Shown piece by piece: positions 27,201 through 34,819 of a stretch of DNA of 64,000 nt. Made by a program: the position numbers and the translations under genes. The stretch lies in IMG/VR virus record IMGVR_UViG_3300020220_000032, positions 1 to 64,000 of that record. The stretch is one strand, 5' to 3'. The DNA is from a virus. How positions within the stretch are numbered: position 1 is the stretch's first letter; each line of letters begins with the position of its first letter. The notes under the pieces were generated by a model. That model made no database searches. It saw nothing but the letters and a program-made list of their open reading frames with translations, and was not told the DNA's origin.

Positions 27201-28739
27201 ATACTCTGAAACATTTGGTTGAGCAAATGTTGTAAATCCAGTTGCATTATCATCTACCATAAAACTAACTGCTGGAGCAGCAGCAGTTTTACCATTCCAC
27301 CCATATATTGAAGATCCAATTATTTTACTATCACCTATTTGTTGTCTTGCTGTAAAACCAACTACATTATTATTCTGAAAGAAATTTACTTCTTGTGTTC
27401 CAATTACAGAAAATTTTGATACTGATGGATCTTCATTTCTTCCAGATGGATTTGTCTTTTGAATAGAATCTATATTGTAAATGGTATTATCTTCAAGTTG
27501 TATTGATTGTAAATCATATTTTATAGTATCAACAATTTGTGATGGAGACATTTCCATCAATCTTGATATTGGAACATATCTCAACGGTTCATCATCAAAA
27601 TTAAGAGATGTTGTATCTTCCAATAATTTTGAAGACAAATCAACTTTCAATATCTTTGTATCTGGAATAGTAACAAAACCATCAACTGGCAATTCCGTGA
27701 GTATTTCAACAGTTTGATCAGTTCTATCTATTGATAAAGGATTTCTTTCTAATGCTATGTTTGGATTGATAACATTATTTATCGGTGAAAACAAATCAGA
27801 ATTTATTACAACAGATTGTGCAGATAAGTCTGCAAATAAAGGTTTTCGTATTATTAAAACATTTGGATTTTCTATATTATCCGATGCATCATCTGGATTT
27901 ATCAATAACTCCGGACTTTGTTCAGACCTATCCAATGATAAAGGTTTCCTTTGAATTTGTATATTTGGATTTTCTATATTATCCGAAGCATCATTAGGAT
28001 TTTTTGTTAATTCGGGTGATGATAATTCCAATCCTGATGTTAATTGTGAATCTTCTGGATTGACATTAGAATCATTATTATTTGTTCCATGTTGTTGTTT
28101 TTCTATTTTAATTTCAGATTTATTCAACATACTGACGAATTGTTCCTGGCGAATTTCACCAAACTTTGATGCAATTTGTTCAATGGATATTCTACTAAAA
28201 TTTAAGTCTGTGAATGTCTTGTTTATGCTAGAATACTTTGATACAGAATTTACTAAACCGTTTTCTATAACATTTTTAATAATATCATCAAACTTTGAGG
28301 TTTCCAAATAATTCTCAATAGGTTGTGTTTTGAAAGTGCGAATATCATCTAACTTTGTTGTTTCTAACCTATTTTCAATTGGGGATGTATTAAATGCCTT
28401 TGTATCATCCAATTTTGTTGAACTTAACCTATTTTCAATTGGAGATGTATTAAATGCCTTTGTATCATCAAGTTTAGTAGAACTTAATCTACTTTCTAAT
28501 GATTTTGTTTTGAAAGGTTTTATATCATCAAATTTTGTTTTACTAAGCAATGATGATACACTTTGGGTTTTAGGTGCAGAAATATCAGGTGACATTTCAG
28601 CCAATTTATCAGTTATTGGTTGTAATGTTGCAAAATTTTTGCCGTCTTTCGCTTTTGATGCCTCAGGAGTTATTTTATCTTCGCGTGAAACTTCGGAACG
28701 AAATTTGGATAAATCTGATCTTAAATCTACCAATGGCAT
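21273..28739 (-). CDS. Giant repeat-rich baseplate/tail protein
   Basis: 2,488 residues, the largest protein in the window. Order: five ~20-residue repeats (about 60-146), three to four ~30-residue repeats (about 240-340), about twenty 44-residue repeats (about 460-1305, core GFHTFAQ..TKYIKESSEF.W.G...APEVNYFD), an ordered region, a Pro/Thr-rich linker (about 1750-1810), and a conserved C-terminal domain (about 2060-2330) with SGGVNRPAEIIAFRATF and KLNFLSSWTAPEY that I recall from baseplate proteins of marine T4-like phages. The tail is Gln/Asn/Pro-rich. Position between tape measure and gp53-like genes supports a baseplate location; the repeats may form an extended arm. Ends in a UGA with an in-frame lysine-rich extension. 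Confidence 0.75.
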   Translation of the reverse strand: MPLVDLRSDLSKFRSEVSREDKITPEASKAKDGKNFATLQPITDKLAEMSPDISAPKTQSVSSLLSKTKFDDIKPFKTKSLESRLSSTKLDDTKAFNTSPIENRLSSTKLDDTKAFNTSPIENRLETTKLDDIRTFKTQPIENYLETSKFDDIIKNVIENGLVNSVSKYSSINKTFTDLNFSRISIEQIASKFGEIRQEQFVSMLNKSEIKIEKQQHGTNNNDSNVNPEDSQLTSGLELSSPELTKNPNDASDNIENPNIQIQRKPLSLDRSEQSPELLINPDDASDNIENPNVLIIRKPLFADLSAQSVVINSDLFSPINNVINPNIALERNPLSIDRTDQTVEILTELPVDGFVTIPDTKILKVDLSSKLLEDTTSLNFDDEPLRYVPISRLMEMSPSQIVDTIKYDLQSIQLEDNTIYNIDSIQKTNPSGRNEDPSVSKFSVIGTQEVNFFQNNNVVGFTARQQIGDSKIIGSSIYGWNGKTAAAPAVSFMVDDNATGFTTFAQPNVSEYIPNSSKFSFANIPQTDFFDQNSKFTTSGFTTFALQYETEYKPDSSIFAWTGKSDSAPEVDFFDIKKLNTTSGFNRFPQLYDTKYIMESSVHDWDGNGASSPEVNYFDITNKYTTLGFGRLAQLYDSKYIADSSDFTWKGVVTSAPAVNYFDREGQNTNTGFHTFAQLYDSKYIPETSIHDWDGDRGSAPAINYFDLTSQNTNAGFQTFAQLYDSKYIPETSIYDWDGDRTTAPAVNYFDLTTKNTNVGFHILAQSLETKYIPDSSIYDWDGTRDNAPTVNYFDLTVKNTTEGFHKFSQLGITKYIPESSIYDWNGDRSQAPAVNYLDLLKQHTTEGFNTFTQFQISKYIKDSSQFNWDGFRSDAPAINYFDLTGKNTTVGFHTFAQKFDTKYIKESSEFDWDGFRLDAPAVNYFDLNSRHSTVGFHTFAQKFDTKYIKESSEFDWDGGRSQSPEVNYFDLPGKFTTIGFHRLAQKFDTKYIKESSEFDWDGGRSSAPEVNYFDIGGKFTTKGFHRLAEKLDTKYIKESSEFDWDGGPGSAPEVNYFDKAGKFTTAGFHRKAEKLQTKYVKDSSEFDWNGGRDAAKTVDFFGNESAPGFTKFPKALESEYKKDISKFTFKGSQPIPVNYFPDSYNKGFTLKAPKLESEYTEDISEFTWKGGRDAAPAVNFLVNDQGGGFTTFAAPLASEYTQDISQFTFKGARSNAPAVDYFVNQNAPGFGLFPPLLESKYNSESSLFTWKGGRSEAPNVDYITDEAGQGFKTLSALYQTFYTPDFGNYNWKGARSEAPNVKYFGIGPIVRNSIPNPNGVGRNTTADAGFVTFFDNKANTQLSSGYSSLSTESGPNKSPVNDKPTTNFFGFTPFEKSGFMVKMNSFAETLYPIIKPELVYNSDPGSRTGLEIKRSAGGISISDREKYAPVTFAKKSWSSAGVLASLTNQVPDSKVNAEPSYYGNPYAKTMKDVTESKGYLAKWAITKKSPTPLDVQYTKFNLRDDSYNKDFGFDQPYVLRDIGQRWGFGIGFDEGLVRGGAVTAAERIVQDVFRIGKFLLSAKGLLFLAKQVGLQLMNPSVDTRPSQGIIDTLSSITTLGMSPTQIYNPLALIANVGGSPIGLRIPRHSILGAIDSAQLNKYEDTTKIREYKSWPDPTSDIWKSLETPDGDGDQTDYNRLIGLMKELLPNSFQPVTNVSRDNSLEPNIGRISSNFGGPNAPLGIGGTTIRKSRHPHLVYYSTSPLLPESDIVNTAAAPSEYGPTAPSTTTPPPGAGATVSTTGTPPTNGAPAATSPTGGPSTSTPTSAYTAPPWSITSGKNPKFPLTARRNQYYSYTDFTGEDSNTYSQEIVNDFIETDKKVFGSIRKLSEILNGPLEESSSPSTILPSPIKLQNQSIQRIKQLDPYDPSRRTIVDRVRRTDFVNAGVATIPNEKINQSSPDELNPLKKYLTATYSNLKKADPSVPNRFRKYNDFRWDVYAGGSASQVTGSDGQVTTVPDTADKEYFVSDPRFAKFHSRNLEKYFGLGAHGEPGSQRNIPAITNLLYVKDSKTQSGIAKLKPGRQFRGDRINILDYRKVSKNITTDLVYEKGKYNNESIPGTNDMIEFYFTGLKIASGGVNRPAEIIAFRATFNNINESHNPKWNPVKYMGRGDPLYVYDGYERNINFGFVVHIGSRDEMKASWRKLNFLSSWTAPEYTKGGLIRGPMIRLNIGHLYRKMPGFISSLSYSFDNVGTTWETAHLEGDRKSNVKAGNLNLSNPGVLQLPKTIEVSVGFTPVGVYRPEYNGVMYSLYDDSDATLETGLLPKAANKVNYFRAFDASEDLQSVPELDDTQLSSPMPETETQIPVVDETAREDTQKDTIGDVGFVAKEEVRTGDAANQQNGGSTNVPQTGTPNANLPAATGTNPDVSAQNLVPNLTGQQQNTGGFSLARPEEPINVPDPGTYPSGNTSDQLDSMLAGTAMDQTQADALEQANAANAQVGNTP
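24830..27360 (-). repeat. About twenty tandem 132-bp in-frame repeats
   Basis: Coding repeats of 44 codons inside the giant baseplate gene. Copies in 25.5-26.1 kb are nearly identical: the segment encoding TKYIKESSEFDWDG recurs at exact 132-bp steps. Outer copies are diverged, showing growth by internal duplication. Confidence 0.9.
27780..28010 (-). repeat. Tandem in-frame repeats of about 90-100 bp
   Basis: Encodes repeated segments with PDDASDNIENPN and NPNDASDNIENPN followed by RKPL. Second repeat type in the giant baseplate gene. Confidence 0.7.
28305..28565 (-). repeat. Five tandem 60-bp in-frame repeats
   Basis: Encodes SSTKLDDTKAFNTSPIENRL-type 20-residue units. Two central copies at about 28374 and 28434 are almost identical in DNA. 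Confidence 0.85.
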
Positions 28740-28760
28740 TACTTTTCCTATTTGTTTACT

Positions 28761-28768
28761 ATAAATAT
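28761..28768 (-). promoter_or_regulatory. Promoter-like octamer ATATTTAT
   Basis: Minus-strand TTTATATTTATAGTA, 21 bp upstream of the giant baseplate gene, whose ATG also has an AGGAAAA ribosome site. Confidence 0.6.
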
Positions 28769-28784
28769 AAAAATTGATAGATTG

Positions 28785-31700
28785 TTATACTCTACGACCA
28801 TAAGTATTATCTATTGCTACATTGTAAGTTTTTCTTACATCTATTTTACTTTGAATTTCCTCAACAGTCTTATCACCAATTTTTATTATAGTTGGTTGCG
28901 AAGTTATTGAAGACATTATTCCGATTAACTTTTCAAGTTTTTCAACAACAGGATCTTGACCACCCTTTCCTTCTTTACCAGCAGTAGCAGCTGAATTTGC
29001 CATTGGCGAGGATGACATTCCAGTTGCAGGTGATGCAGCACTTTGTGGAATCGATGTTGCCTGTACAGCAGCAGGTGTTGATTTTTCTCCACCACCGCCA
29101 CCAAACAGAGATGATATACCAGAAACAACACCACCTATTCCTGGCAATGATGTTGCCATTGAAGATATACTACCAACAATTGAACTTATGGTTTCTCCAA
29201 CTTTTTGTATAGGTTCAAGTAATGCACCTATCTTCGCATCAATTGATTGTAAAACTGCAAGTTGTGAGTCTGTGCCACCAGCGGCAGTGGTTGCACCACC
29301 CATCGAGTCCATTGCTGAACCAATCTGTTTAGTTGCACTTGCACTAGCAACTACTGAACCCTGTGGTAGAGATACAACTTCTGGTCCTTTTTCACCAACA
29401 AGTGTAGCACCACCCTTTGTTATTGTACCACCCGTTGCCGCCGCACCAATTTTCTTTTCACCTTCTGCACCCTTAGCGGCTTCATCTCCTCCGCCCGCAA
29501 ATGGATTTAGTGAATCTGGAAGAAAATCCAACATTCCTTTTGCCGCATCTTTTATCGTATCACCCAAACCGGAAAACATACCTGTAAATTTGTCAAACAG
29601 GTCTTGAACTAAATTAAATGGTGCCATTATGAAATCAAGAATTGCCTTACCTATTGTTTCTATTCCACCTTTGAAATCACCGGTAAACATTTTTATTATA
29701 CCGTCTATCAAACCTTTTGCTAAATCAAATGGTCTCATTATGAACTTCAAAATGGAACCACCTATGTCCATTATGAAACCACCAATTTTTTTGAAAACAT
29801 CTGTAATGTTATTGAAAAATCCATCAACTTGTTCAGTTAATTTTGTTCCAAAAACCGCATCAATTACAGTTGCAATACTGCCCCAAATTAGTTTAGGTAT
29901 TCCTAAAAATATGTTAATAACATTATCTATTATGGAATCTCCAATTTGCTTTAAGCCACCTTCAAAATCACCTGTGAACATTTTTATTATTCCACCAAAT
30001 AAATCTTTCAAAATGTTAAATGGTGCCATAATAAAATCAATTATTTTACCACCCACCCCAAAAATAATATTACCAACTGTTTCTTTTATCCACTTAAATA
30101 CTTCATCAAGTCCTGCAGTCAAATTTGTTCCGAATAATGCATCAATTACACCAGTAACCATTCCTAAAATTTTCTTCGGAACACCAAGAAAATATTCAAC
30201 CAATAAATTACCTGCGGATTGAGCTGCACCTTTGAAATCACCTGTAAATAATTTTACTACAAAACCAATACCTTCTGTTATTAGTGTTATTGGTTTTAAT
30301 ATGAATGATAATAGATATTTACCGATTGCATTGATTGCAGGTTGTAGTCTTTCAAACAATGCCTTAACACCATCCATAATTCCACCGAACTTACTACCAG
30401 TTTCAGTTGCACTCTGTAATGGAGTAAATGCCTTTGATATAGTTTCACTTATACCCTTAAAAACATCCCAAATAGGACTTATCACTGCCTTCCAAAATAG
30501 TTTAGCAGGAGTTATTAAGCTAGTTATTAAACCCTTACCTATTTCTATAACTGTTCCTTGAATAAAGTCCATAACTTTACCGATACCATCGAATATGGCA
30601 GACAATCCTGCACCTGACTTTTCACCTGTGTCCATTACTGAAAATACTTCTTGGATTGCATCTATTATAGGTTGTATCAAAGCAAAAACAAGTTTTAATG
30701 GAAACATAAATGACTTGAATATCAATTTACCAATACCAATCAATATAGTAAATACGGGTTTAATTGCACTCATAATACCATCAAATGTATCAATTAAACT
30801 AGATCCACCACTTTCGGCATCAAACATTGCATGAACCATATCAACAAGCGGTGTTATCAATTTTTCAGCAGATTGCTGGATTTTTTTCATTACATCGCCG
30901 AGTTTTTCTGCAAAAGTTGCAGAATCTTTTTCAGCAGCCAGTGCTAATAATTTATCAGCAGCACCTTTTTTTCCAAGAGCTAATTGTGCCTCAGCTTCTT
31001 TTCTCAATCCTTCTGCATTTTGTAGATGTTTTTGTTCAAGCATTTCAGAAGAAAGCCCAACATCTTTCAACTCTTGTGCCTTAGTAAGCATAGTAGTCAT
31101 TTCTTCAACAGACATACCCATGGCCTCTGCCATTGACTTTTGTTGAATACGATTCATTTCAGTAAATTCTTGTAATGATCCAGCTTCTTCCAACAACGTA
31201 TCTTGCAGTTTACCGATTTCACCACTTAATGCATATTCTCTAGCTTTATCCAAATTCAAATTTTTACCGGTTAATACTCTGGCTTCCATTTCTTTAGCAA
31301 GTGATGTTTCTATATCTAATAAACCATCACCAATTTCTTGAACTTTTTTCAAATCTGTTCCAAGTAATTTTGCCTTTTGAGCGGCTTTAACCAATGCATC
31401 GGATCCACCCTTAAATGCAACAGCAACTTCTTTTGGAACGGAAGCAAGTGCTTTCATTGCAGCTCTATCGGTCATAAGACCTTTGCCCATTTTAACAGTT
31501 GAATTTGTTAAATCACCAATAGATTTTCCAGTAATTGCAGACAATGTTTTTATATTATCAACCTCTTCTGCACTCATACCAAATTTTTCTGTTAATACTG
31601 CCGTATCTTGAACAAGTTGTTTCATTTTTTGACTAGCTGCACCAGTTCCTTTTGCAATAGAAGCAACATCTAATCCACCCATTGATTCACTAACAGTAGC

Positions 31701-33041
31701 CATTGATTTAGCAAGTTCGCCTGCATTTAATCCTGTTAGTTTCATTTCACCAGACATCTTTTTTGCAAGCTCATAGGTTTCTCTTGCTTCTTTTTTATTT
31801 CCGCCCATGGACTTTTGGACTTCTGAAACCTCTTTATCTACACCGGCAAATGCAGCAATTATCAACCCAACGGCAGCAAGAATACCAAATATAACAGCTT
31901 GAGGACCCGCCAATAGTGCCATGCCAAATTGTTTAGCAGCAAGACCTAATGCCTTAAACCCAGCAAGTCCGCCCGCTTGAAATCCAGTCATTACATTAGT
32001 AAGAGCTCCACCTAAATTTTTTGTTATATTTTCTTTGAATTTATCAAAACCTAGAGTTTTTATTAATGCACCGCCACCTGGTATTTTTTTAACAGAACCT
32101 TCAACCCCATCAAATACTTTATTGAAACCAGTTGAATCAACAAGTTCTTTCATTTCTTGTGTTTTTTTTATTATTTCTTGTTGTTTTGTGGCTTCTTTCT
32201 CATTGAGTGCATTGGATTCTTGTTTAGCAGAAATAATTGCATCCAATCCTTCTTTTTGTTTTTGATAAAATTTAACAGCTTCCATATCCCTTTTTGCTGT
32301 TGCATCCATTATGTCCATTTCAATGTTACGGATACCGATTTCTTCTCGTTTTGTATCTAACTGTTTATATGAACCCTTTACAGCTGCTTGAGTAGCGTCT
32401 GCCATGTCTTCTTGGACTTCGGACAACAAAACACTTGTCTGATAATCCAATTTTATGAATTTGAGGTTTTCTAATCTTTGTGATGCATTTTGTGTAGCGG
32501 CTTGTGCTAAAGCATCTTGACGTGATTGTAGTGTGTTGTTTATGTATTCTTCTAGTTTTATTTGTGCAGAAGAATTTTTAAGTAATTCTTTCCCCTTTGA
32601 TTCAACAGACTCTTTATTTTTTTGTATTTCTACTTCATATCTATTTAATTCTTTTTCAATGTTTAGAATTTCACTTTGTTGTATTTTTATTTTTTCGGCT
32701 TCTTTTTCAAGTTGTTTATTTGATTTGAGCATTTCTTGCGTTCTATCAAGTGAATCTTCTTGCAAATCAAGAATAGATTGACTTATTTCTTCTCTCTTTT
32801 CATCAGACTCTAAAACTTTTCCGTTAATATCTACTATTTCTTTTGTTATACCCCTTTTTTGTTTTTCTAAATCTAATAGCTGAAATTGAATTTGTGAAGC
32901 TTCTTTCAAATTAACAACATCTTCCGATGAAAGTATTTTTAATCTTTCTCGTAACGCGATGAGTTCTTTTGTAATTTCCGCCTCAATTTTTCGCAAATTG
33001 CTAATTTCTTCGGCGGTTTTTTTGTCTACTTTATCTGCCAT
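28785..33041 (-). CDS. Tail tape measure protein
   Basis: 1,418 residues that set tail length and occupy the tube lumen. N-terminal ~250 residues are continuous coiled-coil; a hydrophobic segment at about 375-400 (GPQAVIFGILAAVGLIIAAF) follows; then helical modules. Residues ~900-1150 hold at least two to three ~100-residue repeats with IIKMFTGDFKGGI and DFIMAPFN. The C-terminal GGTITKGGATLVGEKGPEVV and LPQGSVV motif is typical of tape measure proteins. It lies directly after the gp26-like/frameshift pair and before the giant baseplate gene. No Shine-Dalgarno is visible before the ATG, which sits after a T-rich leader. Confidence 0.92.
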   Translation of the reverse strand: MADKVDKKTAEEISNLRKIEAEITKELIALRERLKILSSEDVVNLKEASQIQFQLLDLEKQKRGITKEIVDINGKVLESDEKREEISQSILDLQEDSLDRTQEMLKSNKQLEKEAEKIKIQQSEILNIEKELNRYEVEIQKNKESVESKGKELLKNSSAQIKLEEYINNTLQSRQDALAQAATQNASQRLENLKFIKLDYQTSVLLSEVQEDMADATQAAVKGSYKQLDTKREEIGIRNIEMDIMDATAKRDMEAVKFYQKQKEGLDAIISAKQESNALNEKEATKQQEIIKKTQEMKELVDSTGFNKVFDGVEGSVKKIPGGGALIKTLGFDKFKENITKNLGGALTNVMTGFQAGGLAGFKALGLAAKQFGMALLAGPQAVIFGILAAVGLIIAAFAGVDKEVSEVQKSMGGNKKEARETYELAKKMSGEMKLTGLNAGELAKSMATVSESMGGLDVASIAKGTGAASQKMKQLVQDTAVLTEKFGMSAEEVDNIKTLSAITGKSIGDLTNSTVKMGKGLMTDRAAMKALASVPKEVAVAFKGGSDALVKAAQKAKLLGTDLKKVQEIGDGLLDIETSLAKEMEARVLTGKNLNLDKAREYALSGEIGKLQDTLLEEAGSLQEFTEMNRIQQKSMAEAMGMSVEEMTTMLTKAQELKDVGLSSEMLEQKHLQNAEGLRKEAEAQLALGKKGAADKLLALAAEKDSATFAEKLGDVMKKIQQSAEKLITPLVDMVHAMFDAESGGSSLIDTFDGIMSAIKPVFTILIGIGKLIFKSFMFPLKLVFALIQPIIDAIQEVFSVMDTGEKSGAGLSAIFDGIGKVMDFIQGTVIEIGKGLITSLITPAKLFWKAVISPIWDVFKGISETISKAFTPLQSATETGSKFGGIMDGVKALFERLQPAINAIGKYLLSFILKPITLITEGIGFVVKLFTGDFKGAAQSAGNLLVEYFLGVPKKILGMVTGVIDALFGTNLTAGLDEVFKWIKETVGNIIFGVGGKIIDFIMAPFNILKDLFGGIIKMFTGDFEGGLKQIGDSIIDNVINIFLGIPKLIWGSIATVIDAVFGTKLTEQVDGFFNNITDVFKKIGGFIMDIGGSILKFIMRPFDLAKGLIDGIIKMFTGDFKGGIETIGKAILDFIMAPFNLVQDLFDKFTGMFSGLGDTIKDAAKGMLDFLPDSLNPFAGGGDEAAKGAEGEKKIGAAATGGTITKGGATLVGEKGPEVVSLPQGSVVASASATKQIGSAMDSMGGATTAAGGTDSQLAVLQSIDAKIGALLEPIQKVGETISSIVGSISSMATSLPGIGGVVSGISSLFGGGGGEKSTPAAVQATSIPQSAASPATGMSSSPMANSAATAGKEGKGGQDPVVEKLEKLIGIMSSITSQPTIIKIGDKTVEEIQSKIDVRKTYNVAIDNTYGRRV
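29590..30330 (-). repeat. Internal ~300-bp repeats of the tape measure gene
   Basis: Two to three copies encoding amphipathic helices with FTGDF(K/E)GG followed by an IDxVFGT(K/N)LT segment. Spacing is about 290-300 bp, suggesting length change by module duplication. Confidence 0.7.
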
Positions 33042-33067
33042 TTATTCAAAGAAAAATTAAAAAAAAT

Positions 33068-33093
33068 AGTTCGTATACATAAATATACGAACT
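33068..33093 (-). terminator. Hairpin terminator with a promoter octamer in its loop
   Basis: Stem AGTTCGTATA / TATACGAACT around six loop bases, followed on the minus strand by ATTTTTTTTAATTTTT. It begins 5 bp past the stop of the frameshift ORF. The octamer at 33079-33086 spans loop and stem. Confidence 0.7.
33079..33086 (-). promoter_or_regulatory. Promoter-like octamer ATATTTAT inside a hairpin
   Basis: Minus-strand CGTATATTTATGTAT, 37 bp upstream of the tape measure ATG. Confidence 0.5.
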
Positions 33094-33097
33094 ATGA

Positions 33098-33322
33098 TTA
33101 TTTCGGACTAAATACCGGTCTATTGACTTTATTTGTAGATGGGTTTGTTTCTTTCATTTTATTATTTTGTTCTTCAACAAATTTTGTTATTTGTTGAATA
33201 TAAAATCTACGAAGATGAATAGGCATTTCATATACCTCATTCCAAGTAAACCCACCTTGACCGTGATAGCAAAGACTAAAAATTTCTTGATGTAAACCTA
33301 GTTTATACTCAATTCCCAGGCC
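33098..33322 (-). CDS. Start-less ORF reached by +1/-2 frameshift from the gp26-like gene (gp51-like / tail chaperone extension)
   Basis: 74 codons plus TAA, in the +1 frame relative to the gp26-like gene and entered at its T7 run. It starts GLGIEYKLGLHQEIFSLCYH and continues GFTWNEVYEMPIHLRRFYIQ, resembling small gp51-like proteins that I recall following gp26 in marine T4-like phages. There is no ATG, GTG or TTG at its 5' end: upstream in frame a TAG closes it, and the first ATG lies halfway in. It therefore most likely exists as a C-terminal extension of the gp26-like protein, the way lambda G/GT-type tail chaperones are made just before the tape measure gene. Confidence 0.75.
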   Translation of the reverse strand, partial: GLGIEYKLGLHQEIFSLCYHGQGGFTWNEVYEMPIHLRRFYIQQITKFVEEQNNKMKETNPSTNKVNRPVFSPK

Positions 33323-34175
33323 AAAAAAATGAAACTCCCATTGGGATGTCTAACTCCTTTACCTCACCAGTTACATCTGAAATAAATGTATATGTCAAAT
33401 CAAGGTCAGGTGATATTGATTTGATATATTGTCTTAATGCCCTCGAATCTGCCGCAAAAAGCTCGTTATCAACAAAATTATTTATATTTGCTCTTCCAGA
33501 ATCACCATCAACTGCAATAATGAGATGTTTGAGTCTTGTTGTTAATTCTTTATCAATTCCAGTTCTAGCAAAACTTTTATTCATCGATTTAATTTCAGAT
33601 TGAATTTCTTTTTCTAACCTATGAGTCATAAGACGGAATGTTACAACTCTTTTTGAATTTGGAAGTTCATAGTCAAATTCATTTTTTCGAGACTGAAATA
33701 AGCTATAATCGACCTCCTTGTGCTCGATTTCAGTTAAATCTATTGTTACTTTTTGTTTTGTTCCAGTAGAAAATGGATCTTCAACTTCAACTACATAATC
33801 TTTACCATAACCTAAAATCCTCGCAGCAACCATAATTGCATTTTTATCACCAACATATAAATCATTATAGTCTATTGATGTAACAATCAAAGACTCAAAC
33901 AACTTATCCAACACCACACCTTGTTTAATCAAGTTTTGTGATGTTAATATATCTTCTTCACGAGCAGTCATATATTTCATTTCAATCACACCATTAGATA
34001 ATGGATTCCCTTCGTGATACAATAAACCTCTTGAAGGCAAAGGTATAATTTCTGTTGGAAATTTTGATTTCTTTACTTCGGTTTGTTTGTGTTCTGAAAG
34101 AAGTTGTGCTTTAATATCTGCATCTGAAACTGTTTCTTCTGTGGGTAAATCATACCCAGTTGGAATTTTTGTCAT
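33309..34175 (-). CDS. T4 gp26-like baseplate hub / tail assembly protein
   Basis: 288 residues. IPLPSRGLLYHEGNPLSNG, then EMKYMTAREEDILTSQNLIK and IMVAARILGYGKDY match the family annotated as baseplate hub subunit gp26 in T4-like phages, and the C-terminus GVSFFWPGN is also typical of it. It lies between the tail tube and tape measure genes, where other phages place the tail assembly chaperone. The last codons read through a T7 run that can shift into the ORF at 33098-33322. Start at ATG 34175, 48 bp after an octamer. Confidence 0.85.
   Translation of the reverse strand: MTKIPTGYDLPTEETVSDADIKAQLLSEHKQTEVKKSKFPTEIIPLPSRGLLYHEGNPLSNGVIEMKYMTAREEDILTSQNLIKQGVVLDKLFESLIVTSIDYNDLYVGDKNAIMVAARILGYGKDYVVEVEDPFSTGTKQKVTIDLTEIEHKEVDYSLFQSRKNEFDYELPNSKRVVTFRLMTHRLEKEIQSEIKSMNKSFARTGIDKELTTRLKHLIIAVDGDSGRANINNFVDNELFAADSRALRQYIKSISPDLDLTYTFISDVTGEVKELDIPMGVSFFWPGN
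33320..33339 (-). promoter_or_regulatory. Probable programmed frameshift site
   Basis: Minus-strand order: GGGAG (Shine-Dalgarno-like), 5 nt, seven T, GGC. Zero-frame codons are TCA TTT TTT TGG. A +1 or -2 slip enters the 74-codon ORF; a -1 slip meets a stop after 8 codons. Confidence 0.65.
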
Positions 34176-34223
34176 AACTAATCCTATAACATTGTTTGTA
34201 ATAAAACATTCTAATTTACTAAT

Positions 34224-34231
34224 ATAAATAT
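34224..34231 (-). promoter_or_regulatory. Promoter-like octamer abutting a terminator
   Basis: Minus-strand CCCATATTTATATTAG, 48 bp upstream of the gp26-like ATG and directly joined to the terminator of the tail tube gene. Confidence 0.6.
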
Positions 34232-34258
34232 GGGTATACCGAAAAAATCAGCATACCC
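34232..34258 (-). terminator. Terminator hairpin after the tail tube gene
   Basis: Minus-strand stem GGGTATGC / GGTATACCC type (one mismatch) around a T-rich loop, about 40 bp past the tube stop. Confidence 0.6.
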
Positions 34259-34299
34259 GTATTTTTTATTTCATCATTAATATAATAATACAAATTGTA

Positions 34300-34788
34300 T
34301 TAGTATTGAAGGATAGCATAATCGTATGCAAGTGTGAGAGAAATCTCAACAAATGCATCAGAAGACCAATCCATATCACCGAATGTAGTTGCAGTAATGA
34401 AAGCACCTTTGAGTGTCCATTCTTCAACCTTATCACCAACAGGTCCAAGAACATGAAATGTTATGTCTTTCTTGTAAAAGTCAGAATAACCATCACGACC
34501 TGTTACTGATTCATGTGATAAACGAACCCACTCCATAACTGCCTGTGCCGCTGATGGAACAATTGGATCATAGAGTTTAATAGAAACATCTTGCCATTCA
34601 CCCTTACCTTTAACTTTTCTTTTAATGTTAATGTGATCCAATGTTATGGGATTAAAACTGATATTTGGGCGACCAGCACCTTTTATCAAATAAGCCGGAA
34701 CTCCCTCAATATACATAATAAAACGATTTTGTAATTTCGGCTCAAACGGAGTAAAAAACACTTCCGTGGGATCAAGTAATTCAGCCAT
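34300..34788 (-). CDS. Tail tube protein (T4 gp19-like)
   Basis: 162 residues of the contractile-tail tube family. FEPKLQNRFIMYIEGVPAYL near 15-34 and the closing FVEISLTLAYDYAIL are the usual beta-barrel ends of gp19-type proteins; KGKGEWQDVSIKLYDPI lies between. Directly downstream of the sheath gene, in its own unit with octamer, TTTGGAG ribosome site and terminator, fitting a highly expressed late gene. Confidence 0.93.
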   Translation of the reverse strand: MAELLDPTEVFFTPFEPKLQNRFIMYIEGVPAYLIKGAGRPNISFNPITLDHINIKRKVKGKGEWQDVSIKLYDPIVPSAAQAVMEWVRLSHESVTGRDGYSDFYKKDITFHVLGPVGDKVEEWTLKGAFITATTFGDMDWSSDAFVEISLTLAYDYAILQY

Positions 34789-34819
34789 TTATATCTCCAA
34801 ATTAAAATTATTCTTTTAG

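Noticed and set aside
24830-27360. Regularly spaced repeats considered as a CRISPR array
   Set aside because: The period is 132 bp, copies are contiguous and in frame, and they encode protein repeats without unique spacers.
28330-28764. 144-codon plus-strand frame with internal repeats
   Set aside because: Its repeats are the complement of the in-frame 60-bp repeats of the giant baseplate gene.
29629-30222. 197-codon open frame on the plus strand
   Set aside because: Antisense to the helical repeats of the tape measure gene; repetitive composition mirrors that gene and there is no plausible ribosome site or promoter.
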